Part shown: positions 17,701 through 24,545 of the stretch, piece by piece
Numbering within the stretch: the stretch's first letter is position 1
Layout: each line of letters starts with the position of its first letter
Source of the DNA: Streptomyces tanashiensis
Lineage (GTDB): Bacteria > Actinomycetota > Actinomycetes > Streptomycetales > Streptomycetaceae
Direction of reading: 5' to 3'
Length of the DNA stretch: 64,000 nucleotides
Assembly: GCF_014648895.1 (NCBI RefSeq)
Contig: NZ_BMRZ01000017.1
Location: 62,001 to 126,000, forward strand
Translations under genes and position numbers: made by a program
The notes under the pieces: model-generated
The model's database searches: none
The model's input: only the letters and a program-made list of their open reading frames with translations
What the model was told of the DNA's origin: nothing

Positions 17701-19492
17701 TGACGACGGCGTCGAGGTTGCCCTCGGTGTCGTACCCGTACGACACGACGTCCACCGGGCCCTGCGGCGTGTGCACGGCCAGGGCGGTGACGCGGTCGTC
17801 GTCGGTGGCGACGCGGACCACGTACCCCCCGCTGTGCGAGACGGCGGTCGGCGCGCCGTCGGAACGGCGGGAGAACGTGACGGAGTTGTCGTTGCGGTCG
17901 GTCAGTTCGGTGAGCCAGTAGGCGGTCGACGTCCGGTAGGGGCTGCCGGTGAAGGAGCGGGTGAGGCCGGTGTCGGGCTCGGTGACGGTGTACGTGGTCA
18001 GGTCGTCGTACGTGCCGCCGTGTGCGAGCGGCACCCTCGGGCCCTCGACGGGCAGGACGGGCTCGCCCTCCGGGTGGGGCAGGCTCGGGTAGACGAGCAG
18101 GGAGCCGTCCTCCCTCGCCCAGACCGCGCCGCCGCCCACCGGGTCGGGTTCGAGGCGCTCGTCGAGGGTGGAGGCCCAGCTGCGGCCGAACCACTGTCCG
18201 TAGCGGTAGTCGGAGAGATGGGTGCGTTCCAGGGCGAGCGGGAGGGTGCCCGGGAGGGTCAGGTCCGTCTGTGGGAGCGTCATCACGCCGGTCGCCACGT
18301 CGACGGGGTCGTTCTTGCAGGTCTTCCTGTCGAGCGGGATGCCGTTGCGGCGGGGGTCGTCCTTGGCGTCGCGCAGGGGTTCGGGGCGCGAGCGGAGCGG
18401 GCCGTCCTTGCGCGGGCCGCGGCCCGGGCCGCCACCGCGTCCGTCCTTGCCGTCGTCGTGGTCGCCCTTGCGCTGCCGGGCGAAGCGGTCGCGGAGGTCG
18501 TCGTCGGTGTTCTTGTGGTCGACGGAGATCTGCTTGACGACCTTGGGAAGCGTCTTGCCGACGTGGTCGCCCATCGACTTGGCGGCCTTGGTCAGCGCCT
18601 CCATCGCCTTGTCGGCGATCGGGTCGATCGCATCCGCGATCGAGTCACGGCCCCGGGTCCGTCCGTGCGCGGTCTTCGCCTTCGTGAGTTTGCCCGTGGT
18701 CCTGCCGTGGATGCTCACGCTGACGCCGTTGAGCTGGGTCGAGGCGTGCGTGTGCTCGGCGTGCTCGATGTGCAGGTTCTTCAGACCGCTCCCCGGGCCC
18801 TTCGCGCCGCTGCCGGCCGAGGCGAGGTTCATGGCCTCCTTGCCGGACTGGACCCCGTCCTTGAACCCCTGCTTGCCGGCGTTCCCGGTCTGGTCGAGGT
18901 CGACCCCGTCCTGCAGGCCGATCGCGACGGCGCCGAGCTGTACGACCAGGTCCGCCGCCATGCCCTCCAGGGCTGCCACCGCGGGCTCGGTCATCGCCGC
19001 GACGACGTACCCGACGGCCTCCTCGACGCACTCCTTGATCAGCCGCTTGATCACCTCCTGGGTGGCCCGCATCGCCCCCGCGCCGATCAGCGCGGACAGG
19101 CCGCCCGTGACCGGGATCAGGGAGAGCGCGATGCCCGCTTCGGAGGCGAGGTACCCCAGCTGCACCAGAGCGGCGAGCTTCATCCCCTCGATCGCGCCGG
19201 CCGCCGTGTCCAGGCCGCCCGCGATCGTGCGGGCGGCACCGGCGATGTCCTTGATGTGCTTGCCCTTGACCTTGGACCAGTGCTCGTTGAGCGCGTCCAT
19301 CGACTCGCCCTGGCCCGAGGACAGCAACCGCTCGAAGTGGTTGTTCGCGAGCTGGCCGTCGTCCTCCAGGTCCTCCGCGAACTCCCTGAGCGCGTCCGCC
19401 ATCTCGCGGTACGCGTCCTCGTCGACGTTCGGCCAGGCGACACCGATCAGATCGAGAAGGGTGTCGGCCCAGCCCGGAATCGTGACAGCCAC
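14732..19492 (-). CDS. RHS/YD-repeat polymorphic toxin with a C-terminal deaminase-like domain
   Basis: A 1586-aa modular toxin. Residues 1-~200 are a helical WXG100/CpnT-like N-terminus (VAWPNVDEDAYREMADALREF), which suggests type VII export, although the WxG turn is degenerate (HWSKVKG). A charged linker follows (~330-390), then a DUF6531-like entry module (~392-465), YD repeats (~560-1370) and the RHS core (GLHYNCFRHYDPEAGRYVTP; PLGLAP). The variable tip, residues 1432-1586, has AGTS and LAEEMGLIPIP segments, then GGHAEQN (His1513, Glu1515) and PVCPDVC (Cys1546, Cys1550), the zinc-site pattern of the cytidine-deaminase superfamily. A nucleic-acid deaminase toxin is inferred. Start is GTG at 19492 after GGGGGAG. 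An immunity candidate follows. Confidence 0.88.
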   Translation of the reverse strand: MAVTIPGWADTLLDLIGVAWPNVDEDAYREMADALREFAEDLEDDGQLANNHFERLLSSGQGESMDALNEHWSKVKGKHIKDIAGAARTIAGGLDTAAGAIEGMKLAALVQLGYLASEAGIALSLIPVTGGLSALIGAGAMRATQEVIKRLIKECVEEAVGYVVAAMTEPAVAALEGMAADLVVQLGAVAIGLQDGVDLDQTGNAGKQGFKDGVQSGKEAMNLASAGSGAKGPGSGLKNLHIEHAEHTHASTQLNGVSVSIHGRTTGKLTKAKTAHGRTRGRDSIADAIDPIADKAMEALTKAAKSMGDHVGKTLPKVVKQISVDHKNTDDDLRDRFARQRKGDHDDGKDGRGGGPGRGPRKDGPLRSRPEPLRDAKDDPRRNGIPLDRKTCKNDPVDVATGVMTLPQTDLTLPGTLPLALERTHLSDYRYGQWFGRSWASTLDERLEPDPVGGGAVWAREDGSLLVYPSLPHPEGEPVLPVEGPRVPLAHGGTYDDLTTYTVTEPDTGLTRSFTGSPYRTSTAYWLTELTDRNDNSVTFSRRSDGAPTAVSHSGGYVVRVATDDDRVTALAVHTPQGPVDVVSYGYDTEGNLDAVVNSSGLPLRLTYDQAARVTSWTDRNGSTFRYWYDGAGRVVETVGPDGHLSSAFAYDTERRTTRYTDSTGATTVFLLNDRLQVVAETDPLGNTVSQAWDRYDRLLSRVDTHGRTATWTWDDDGHLTAVTTPGGAVTTAEYDEHGMPVATTAPNGARWTRTYDERGNQLTLVGPDGSAVRFTYDGHGALLSITDIDDRTESFVPDRAGLPLSRTDQAGNTVTFTRDAFGRPVTADAGGAVTTLEWTVEGLPARRTAPDGTTHTWEYDGEGNCVAEAGPGGLTLHEYTHFDLPSARTTPDGARHEFAYDTELRLTEVRNAAGRAWRYAYDTVGRVVSETDFDGRAVHYAYDPAGRWSARRNVLGQTVTHHFDDDGLLVAKDADGIVTRLTHDVMGRLTSATSPQSALTIARDDRGRVTAETVDGRTTRFTHDALGRRTGRTTPGGVTTTLTYDAHGNRSALDLAGHTLDFVHDALGREVSRTLGPLDAPVTLSTDWDGAGRIREQTLAVPGRLLRSRAYDYRPDDRVRAVTDLITGQTRAFDRDPAGRALRIDAPGWTETYAYDIEGNQTSAQWPDRAPHTESRGPRGYEGTSVRTAGAMSYTHDAAGRVVERRRKRLSRRPDVWRYTWDAEDRLTSCTTPDGVLWTYAYDAFGRRTAKRRHGPDGAVVAETLFTWDDARLVEQTDSTTTLTWEHDGLRPLAQFEHRTPAPGGAGEDGAGPDDDGRAGVDARFFAIVTDLIGTPTELVDGTGRIAWHSRATHWGVTSWNQDADAYTPLRFPGQYADPETGLHYNCFRHYDPEAGRYVTPDPLGLDPAPNPVGYIADPLTESDPLGLAPCLQALQDMATKIAHVFPEDKRKYQTVSVIHAITPKGPRMFVAGTSRVPLNKAQLKLAEEMGLIPIPSDEYLPKPPPGERGGHAEQNILHFLNRRHQANGGESWLPTHGAASRPVCPDVCPPIIRAAAGDGKVVAYYEPNGTYLKFYWPDNYLRKK

Positions 19493-19511
19493 GTTTCACT
19501 CCCCCGCCGCA

Positions 19512-19535
19512 GACTGTTTGCGATACCGAACAGTC
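19512..19535. promoter_or_regulatory. Inverted repeat in the toxin gene's promoter/leader
   Basis: GACTGTT (19512-19518) and AACAGTC (19529-19535) form a perfect 7-bp inverted repeat with a 10-base spacer, ending 19 bases upstream of the toxin GTG. It is AT-richer than its surroundings. It could be an operator or a weak terminator for the upstream hydrolase gene. Confidence 0.5.
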
Positions 19536-19568
19536 CTACCACGACCGGCGACGGGAGTCATCGGGCCC

Positions 19569-21092
19569 TCACCGCGTGCCGAACTCCCTTAGTACGGCGA
19601 GGAACTCGGCCGGGCGGGTCTCGTGGACGAGGTGTCCGGCCTCGATGGTGACGAGGCTGGCACCCGGTATGTCCTGGGCGAGGCGGGCGAGTTGGTCCTG
19701 CGGGATGTGGCTGGCCGGGCCGCCGGCGAGGACGAGGGTGGGTGCCGGGATCGCGGAGGCCCCCTCGCGCCAGGCGGGATCGGGCGCGTTCAGCTGGGCG
19801 TCGGTGGCCGGGACGATGTCCCAGTCGAAGGCGAGGGCGCCCTCGGGGCGTTCGGCCACGGGACGCGGCGGGTCGAGCGGGACGAAGGCCGGGGCCTCCT
19901 CCAGGACGAGGCGGCCGATGAGGCCGGGCTCGCGCTGGGCGAGGAGGTACGCGGCGCCGGCGCCCATCGAGTGGGCGACGACGGTGGCGCCGGTGAGGCC
20001 GAGGGCCCGGAGGAAGCCGCCGAGTTCGTCGCGGAAGTCCTCGAAGCCGTAGCGGCCGGTCCGGTCGCTGAGTCCATGGCCGGGCAGGTCGAGGGCGTAC
20101 ACCCGGTGGTCGGCGGCCAGGTCCGCGGTGATCTCGGCCCACGTCGTGCTGGACTCGCCGCGGCCGTGGACGAGGACCACGGGCCGGGCGTCCTCGGGTC
20201 CGGCGACCCGGTAGGAGAGGCGTACGCCGTCGACGGTGACCGTGCTGACGGCCGGGTCGAGGAAGGCGGCGACCTGGCGGACGAAGGCCTCCGCGTCGTC
20301 GACCCAGGGGAAGTGTCCGGCGCCCGGCTGGACGACGAGCTCCGCGTGCGGGAAGCGGGTCGCCGCCTCGGCCGCCTGGGCGGGCGTGGGGCTGCCGTCG
20401 TACGCGCCCGCCAGGATCAGGACCGGCTCGGTGAGCGCCCCGATCGCGCGGCGGGTGGTCTCCGGGTCGTAGGCGCCCTCGCCGTGGTAGGCGGGGGCGG
20501 CCGCCCAGTTGGTCTCCCGCCCGTTGGCCGCCGCGTGCTCCTGGGCGGCGGCGTCCCAGCGGCCGTAGGCGAAGGGGGCGACGAGCTCGTAGAGGCGCCG
20601 CAGCGGGGTGTCGGGGCCGGCCGCGTCGAGTGCGGCCCTGGCCTCCGGGTACCAGGGCAGGTCGGCGAAGACCTCGACGGCCTTGTCCCACTCCTCGTCG
20701 GTGCTCTCGACGCCGAGGGCGCGCGCGGCGGAGGTGACGAGGACGAGGGAGCGGATCCGCTCGGGGTGGGCGGCGGCGTAGAGGACGGCCAGGTTCCCGG
20801 CCGCCGAGTGGCCGAGGAGGTCGATCCGCTCCAGGCCGAGGTGGGCGCGGAGGGCCTCGACGTCGCCGACCTGCCGGTCGCAGCGGTACGTGCCGGGGTC
20901 GGCGGGCTCGGCGCTCGCCCCGGTGCCGCGGGCGTCGAGCAGGACGAGGGTGCGGTGGGCGGCGAGTCCGCCGAGGTCCCCGAGGTAGCCGGCGTCGCGC
21001 ATCGGCCCGCCCGCCAGGCACACGAGCGGCTCTCCCTCCCCCCGGACGCGGTAGGCGAGTTGGGTTCCGTCATACGTCGTGAACGTCGGCAT
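19569..21092 (-). CDS. Tandem alpha/beta-hydrolase fusion protein
   Basis: A 507-aa protein made of two complete alpha/beta-hydrolase domains. Domain 1 (residues 1-~265) starts MPTFTTYDGTQLAYRVRGEGEP, has nucleophile elbow GHSAAG and C-terminal histidine in GAGHFPW. Domain 2 (~270-507) starts VTVDGVRLSYRVAGPEDARPVVLVHG, has AHSMGAG and histidine in IEAGHLVHE. Both triads look intact, so both domains may be active. Proline-iminopeptidase or esterase-like activity is likely; the substrate is unknown. The ATG at 21092 is chosen because the domain begins there; codons further upstream run into the divergent pentapeptide gene. It lies 76 bases upstream of the toxin gene. Confidence 0.88.
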   Translation of the reverse strand: MPTFTTYDGTQLAYRVRGEGEPLVCLAGGPMRDAGYLGDLGGLAAHRTLVLLDARGTGASAEPADPGTYRCDRQVGDVEALRAHLGLERIDLLGHSAAGNLAVLYAAAHPERIRSLVLVTSAARALGVESTDEEWDKAVEVFADLPWYPEARAALDAAGPDTPLRRLYELVAPFAYGRWDAAAQEHAAANGRETNWAAAPAYHGEGAYDPETTRRAIGALTEPVLILAGAYDGSPTPAQAAEAATRFPHAELVVQPGAGHFPWVDDAEAFVRQVAAFLDPAVSTVTVDGVRLSYRVAGPEDARPVVLVHGRGESSTTWAEITADLAADHRVYALDLPGHGLSDRTGRYGFEDFRDELGGFLRALGLTGATVVAHSMGAGAAYLLAQREPGLIGRLVLEEAPAFVPLDPPRPVAERPEGALAFDWDIVPATDAQLNAPDPAWREGASAIPAPTLVLAGGPASHIPQDQLARLAQDIPGASLVTIEAGHLVHETRPAEFLAVLREFGTR

Positions 21093-21222
21093 GCCGACGA
21101 TCCTCACGGGACCCGGTGGATCATGCAATGGGGTTTCGCCGTGAGCGCCGTGCCGAGAGCCGCAGGCCGGGGGCGCGATACGGTGGAGGACCGTCCCCGA
21201 ACCGCGAAGGAACCGTTCCACC

Positions 21223-22038
21223 GTGCCCGACACCCGGGATTCCGCACTCCGCGGCGACTGCGCGAACTGCTTCGGCCTGTGCTGCGTGGCGCTGCCGTTC
21301 GCGAAGTCGGCCGATTTCGCCGTGAACAAGCCGTCGGGCGAGCCCTGCCGGAACCTCCAGGAGGACTTCCGCTGCGGGATCCACACCCGGCTGCGGCCGA
21401 GCGGTTTCCAGGGCTGCACGGTGTACGACTGCTTCGGCGCCGGTCAGCGGGTCTCCCAGGTGACCTTCGGCGGCGTGTCCTGGCGCGAGGCTCCGGAGAC
21501 GGCCCGGCAGATGTACGAGGTGTTCCCGGTGGTGCGCCAGCTGCACGAGCTGCTGCGCTACCTCACGGAGGCCCTGGCGCTGCGGACGGCCCGCCCCGTC
21601 CACGCCGGTCTGCGGGCCGCGCTGGACCGGGTCGAGGAGCTCGCCGCGGGCACGCCGGACGCCCTGGAGAAGCTGGACGTCGCCGCGGTGCGCGCCGAGG
21701 TCAATCCGCTGCTCCTCAGGACGAGCGAGCTGGTCCGCGCCACGGCCGGCGGCCGGTCGAAGAGCCGGCGCGGCGCCGACCTGATCGGCAAGCGGCTGCG
21801 CGGGGCGAAGCTGCGGGGCACGGACCTGCGCGGGGCTCTGCTCATCGCCGCGGACCTGACGGGGGCGGACCTGTCGCTCGCGGACCTGATCGGTGCCGAC
21901 CTGCGGGACGCCGACCTGTCGGACGCGGACCTCACGGGAGCCCTCTTCCTGACGCAGCCCCAGCTGAACTCGGCCCGCGGGAACGCGGCGACCCGTCTCC
22001 CGGAGGGCTTCGACCGCCCGACGCACTGGACGGCCTGA
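21223..22038 (+). CDS. Pentapeptide-repeat protein with a cysteine-rich N-terminus
   Basis: A 271-aa protein. The N-terminal ~70 residues contain a cysteine cluster (CANCFGLCC, then EPCRN, FRCGIH, GCTVYDCF) that looks metal-binding, in the style of YkgJ/CxxCxxxC zinc- or iron-binding proteins. A helical middle follows (~90-180). A C-terminal pentapeptide-repeat solenoid (about 185-245: LRGAKLRGTDLRGALL, ADLTGADLSLADLIGADL) forms a right-handed beta-helix. Pentapeptide proteins may mimic DNA or act as scaffolds; this combination has no role I can name. GTG start at 21223; divergent from the hydrolase fusion with 130 bases between. Confidence 0.85.
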   Translation: MPDTRDSALRGDCANCFGLCCVALPFAKSADFAVNKPSGEPCRNLQEDFRCGIHTRLRPSGFQGCTVYDCFGAGQRVSQVTFGGVSWREAPETARQMYEVFPVVRQLHELLRYLTEALALRTARPVHAGLRAALDRVEELAAGTPDALEKLDVAAVRAEVNPLLLRTSELVRATAGGRSKSRRGADLIGKRLRGAKLRGTDLRGALLIAADLTGADLSLADLIGADLRDADLSDADLTGALFLTQPQLNSARGNAATRLPEGFDRPTHWTA

Positions 22039-22050
22039 CACCCCGGGACG

Positions 22051-23055
22051 TCAGTGGGGCACGGTCACGACGATCTTGCCCACCTGGTGGCCGGCCTCCA
22101 TGGCCCGGTGCGCCGCCACGATCTCGTCGAGCGTGAAGATGCGGTCGACGGCCGGTTCGAGGGACCCGGTGCGCAGCCCGGACTCGACGAAGGCGCGGGC
22201 CCGGCGCAGCCGCTCCGGGTCCCTGGTCGTCTCCGGCATCGTGTAGGTCCGGAGGGAGACGGCGGGCATTCCGAGGTCGAAGCCGGGGTACGGGGTCGGC
22301 AGCCCGCTCACGGCTCCGTAGAGCAGCACGGTGCCGCCGGGGGCGACGGCCCTGACGAGGTCGGTGACGCCGGGTCCCGCGACACCGTCGAAGGCGAGGT
22401 CGGCGCCGCGTCCGCCCGTGAGCTCCCGCACCCGCTCGGCGACGTCCTCCTCCTCGGTGACGATGACCTCGGCGGCCCCCGCCTCGAGCAGGGCGTCCTT
22501 CTTGGCCCGGGTGCGGGTGGTGGCGAGGGGCGTGGCGCCGATCCGGTGGGCGGTCCTGATGGCGGCCAGGCCGACGCTGCTGGAGGCCCCGGTCAGGACG
22601 ACGGTGTCCCCGGCGCGCATCCCGCCGACCTCGACGAGGCCGCCGTACGCCGTGACGTACGGCATCCACACGGCGGCACCCTCGACGGGGCCGAGTCCCT
22701 CGGGGCGGGGCACGAGCGAGGACGCCGGGACGATCGCGCGCTCGGCGTAGACGCCGTGGTCGTTCATGGAGAAGGAGGGCACGACGCTGACCGCCTGCCC
22801 GGCCGCGAATCCGCTCACCCCGTCCCCCACGGCCTCGACGACGCCCGCCGCCTCCAGGCCGATCCGGGCGGGAAAGCGCCGGACGGGCTCGATGTAGTGG
22901 CCGCCGCGGAAGAGCGCCTCGGCGCGGTTGAGGCCGATCGCCTCCACGCGCAGGAGGACGTCGCCGGGGCCCGGCTCGCCGACCTCCACGTCTTCGAGGC
23001 GGAGCACCTCCGGACCGCCGTACTCGTGGAACAGCACCGTCCTGGCCTTGCTCAT
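22051..23055 (-). CDS. Zinc-type alcohol dehydrogenase-like / quinone oxidoreductase (MDR family)
   Basis: A 334-aa medium-chain reductase, probably NADPH-dependent. The N-terminal GroES-like fold (LRLEDVEVGEPGPGDVLLRVEAIGLNRAEALFRGG) lacks the catalytic-zinc cysteine set, as in quinone oxidoreductases. The Rossmann region carries VVLTGASSSVGLAAIRTAHRIGA (about 140-162). The substrate is probably an enone or quinone. The ATG at 23055 has a GGGGAGGGGAAG site. It is divergent from an ArsR-type regulator with repeated operator-like motifs between them, so control by that regulator is likely. It converges with the pentapeptide gene, 12 bases between stops. Confidence 0.9.
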   Translation of the reverse strand: MSKARTVLFHEYGGPEVLRLEDVEVGEPGPGDVLLRVEAIGLNRAEALFRGGHYIEPVRRFPARIGLEAAGVVEAVGDGVSGFAAGQAVSVVPSFSMNDHGVYAERAIVPASSLVPRPEGLGPVEGAAVWMPYVTAYGGLVEVGGMRAGDTVVLTGASSSVGLAAIRTAHRIGATPLATTRTRAKKDALLEAGAAEVIVTEEEDVAERVRELTGGRGADLAFDGVAGPGVTDLVRAVAPGGTVLLYGAVSGLPTPYPGFDLGMPAVSLRTYTMPETTRDPERLRRARAFVESGLRTGSLEPAVDRIFTLDEIVAAHRAMEAGHQVGKIVVTVPH

Positions 23056-23141
23056 CGGGCTTCCCCTCCCCGTTCGGTGACGGCGGCGCGCGGACCGCTC
23101 CGCCGCCGGACCCCAGCCAAGCGCAAGGTTCGACCACTGTC

Positions 23142-23170
23142 AAACTTCGATGGTCGTGAAACTTCGACGG
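23142..23170. promoter_or_regulatory. Direct-repeat operator between the MDR oxidoreductase and ArsR-type genes
   Basis: AAACTTCGATGG (23142-23153) and AAACTTCGACGG (23159-23170) are repeated 17 bases apart in the divergent promoter. This is a plausible binding array for the adjacent ArsR-type repressor controlling itself and the oxidoreductase. Confidence 0.5.
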
Positions 23171-23204
23171 CTGTCGTACGATGCTCCCGGAGGTCGACAC
23201 GACG

Positions 23205-23558
23205 ATGACAGCAGCGGCACGCACCGGCCGGCGGGACCGCGTCCCGCCCCACCCGGACATGAGCGAGATCGGCCTGCAGCAGGTCCTGGAGGCCCTGGTC
23301 GACCCGGTCAGGCGCCGGATCGTCGCCGAGCTGTACGCGGCGGGCGAGGACCTGGCCTGCGGCACCATCGACCTGCCGGTCAGCAAGTCCACGGCCACCC
23401 ACCACTTCCACGTGCTGCGCGAGGCCGGCCTCATCCGCCAGCACTACGCCGGCACCTCCCGCATGAACGCCCTGCGCCGCGAGGAGTTCGACGCCCGCTT
23501 CCCGGGCCTCCTGCGGGCCGTGGTGGACGCACACGGCGGCGACGGCGCCGCCGAGTAG
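23205..23558 (+). CDS. ArsR-family winged-helix transcriptional regulator
   Basis: A ~117-aa DNA-binding protein: LEALVDPVRRRIVAELYAAGEDLACGTIDLPVSKSTATHHF, then HVLREAGLIRQHYAGTSRMNALRREEF. This is the ArsR winged helix, with recognition helix SKSTATHHFHVLREAG. It has no ELCVCDL metal-site motif, so it probably senses an organic or redox signal. The ATG at 23205 follows GGAGG (23188-23192) at a slightly long distance; an ATG at 23181 without a ribosome site is the alternative. It is divergent from the MDR oxidoreductase, the probable target. It converges with the GNAT gene, 20 bases between stops. Confidence 0.88.
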   Translation: MTAAARTGRRDRVPPHPDMSEIGLQQVLEALVDPVRRRIVAELYAAGEDLACGTIDLPVSKSTATHHFHVLREAGLIRQHYAGTSRMNALRREEFDARFPGLLRAVVDAHGGDGAAE

Positions 23559-23578
23559 CGCCGCGGACGCCCACCGGA

Positions 23579-24355
23579 CTAGACCTCGTACACGTACGGC
23601 GTCGTGGTCGTCAGCGGCAGGAAGCCGAGGCGCAGGAGGATCGGGCGGCTGGTGTCCGCCGCGTCGACCTGGACGTAGCGGTGGCCCCGGGCCGCGGCGA
23701 TGCGGGCGCGGTGGGCGACCAGGGCGCGGTAGAGGCCGCGACCGCGCCAGCCCTCGACGGTGCCGCCGCCCCAGAGGCCGGCGAAGTCCGTGCCGGGGTA
23801 CAGCTCCAGTCGGGCAGCGCTGACGGGCTCGTCGTCGGCGAGCGCGACGACCGCGGTGACCGTGTCGGGGTCGGCCGCGAGGCGGTCCAGGAGCTGGCGG
23901 CCGATGTGGGAGCTGTCGGTGCCGAAGGCGCGGTCGTGGACCTCGACCACCTGGCGGACCCCCGCCTCGTCGGTGACCGCGCGGAGCTCGACGCCCTCGG
24001 GGAGCGGGACCTCCCCGGGGAGGTCGGCCGCCTCGGCGGCCATCAGGGTCTCGGGGTCCTCGGGGGTGAAGCCCGCCGCGCGGAGCCGCTCGCCGAGATC
24101 GGCGGGGGTGTCGTGCGCGTACAGCTTCCACTCGAAGGAGACGCCGGCGGCGCGGTAGTGGTCGACCTGTGCGGCGATGGCGGCGTCGGCGGCGGGCTCG
24201 TCGAGTCCGGACCAGAGGACGCCGTTCCACGCGTGGGCGGGGCCGGTCTGCCGGACGACGGATCCGACGCGCTCGACGCGGCAGCCGGGCCCGTCGGGGC
24301 GGGCCTCGCGGCGCAGCTGGAGGTCGTAGAGGTCGCGCAGGTGCTGGGGTTCCAT
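23579..24355 (-). CDS. GNAT-family N-acetyltransferase
   Basis: A 258-aa protein with a C-terminal GNAT domain. The acetyl-CoA motif A reads GGTVEGWRGRGLYRALVAHR (the R/Q-x-x-G-x-G/A signature RGRGLY), preceded by the beta strand PVSAARLELYPGTDFAGLWGG. The N-terminal ~130 residues form a second, degenerate GNAT-like half. The acceptor substrate is unknown. The ATG at 24355 (MEPQHLRDLYDLQLRREAR) is chosen over a longer in-frame start at 24547 that would run into the paaK promoter and overlap its start. Confidence 0.88.
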   Translation of the reverse strand: MEPQHLRDLYDLQLRREARPDGPGCRVERVGSVVRQTGPAHAWNGVLWSGLDEPAADAAIAAQVDHYRAAGVSFEWKLYAHDTPADLGERLRAAGFTPEDPETLMAAEAADLPGEVPLPEGVELRAVTDEAGVRQVVEVHDRAFGTDSSHIGRQLLDRLAADPDTVTAVVALADDEPVSAARLELYPGTDFAGLWGGGTVEGWRGRGLYRALVAHRARIAAARGHRYVQVDAADTSRPILLRLGFLPLTTTTPYVYEV

Positions 24356-24492
24356 GGCCGCCACTCCAGCACCGATGCGCGGTCCCGGGCAAAGGGATTT
24401 GCCCGGCCGGCGGTCGGGCGCGCGGACGGACCTCGAAAAGTTCGTCCACCCCCTTGCCAAGCCCCGGGTACCTCCGGTTTTACTGACCCGGA

Positions 24493-24521
24493 ACGGATCG
24501 ACCGAATGATCGGTAGTCCGT
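24493..24521. promoter_or_regulatory. PaaR-like nested inverted repeat upstream of paaK
   Basis: The inner repeat ACCGA-ATGA-TCGGT (24501-24514) is flanked by ACGGA (24493-24497) and TCCGT (24517-24521), giving a nearly symmetrical nested palindrome that ends 24 bases before the paaK start. The ACCGnnnnnnCGGT core resembles sites reported for the TetR-type phenylacetate regulator PaaR in actinobacteria. Confidence 0.55.
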
Positions 24522-24545
24522 TTTACGACGGCGGAGGAGTGGCGC

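Noticed and set aside
14879..19651. Very long open frame on the plus strand opposite the RHS toxin gene
   Set aside because: The opposite strand of high-GC genes is often open for long stretches. The minus-strand reading has clear YD repeats and domains; the plus reading is Val/Gly/Asp low-complexity without motifs.
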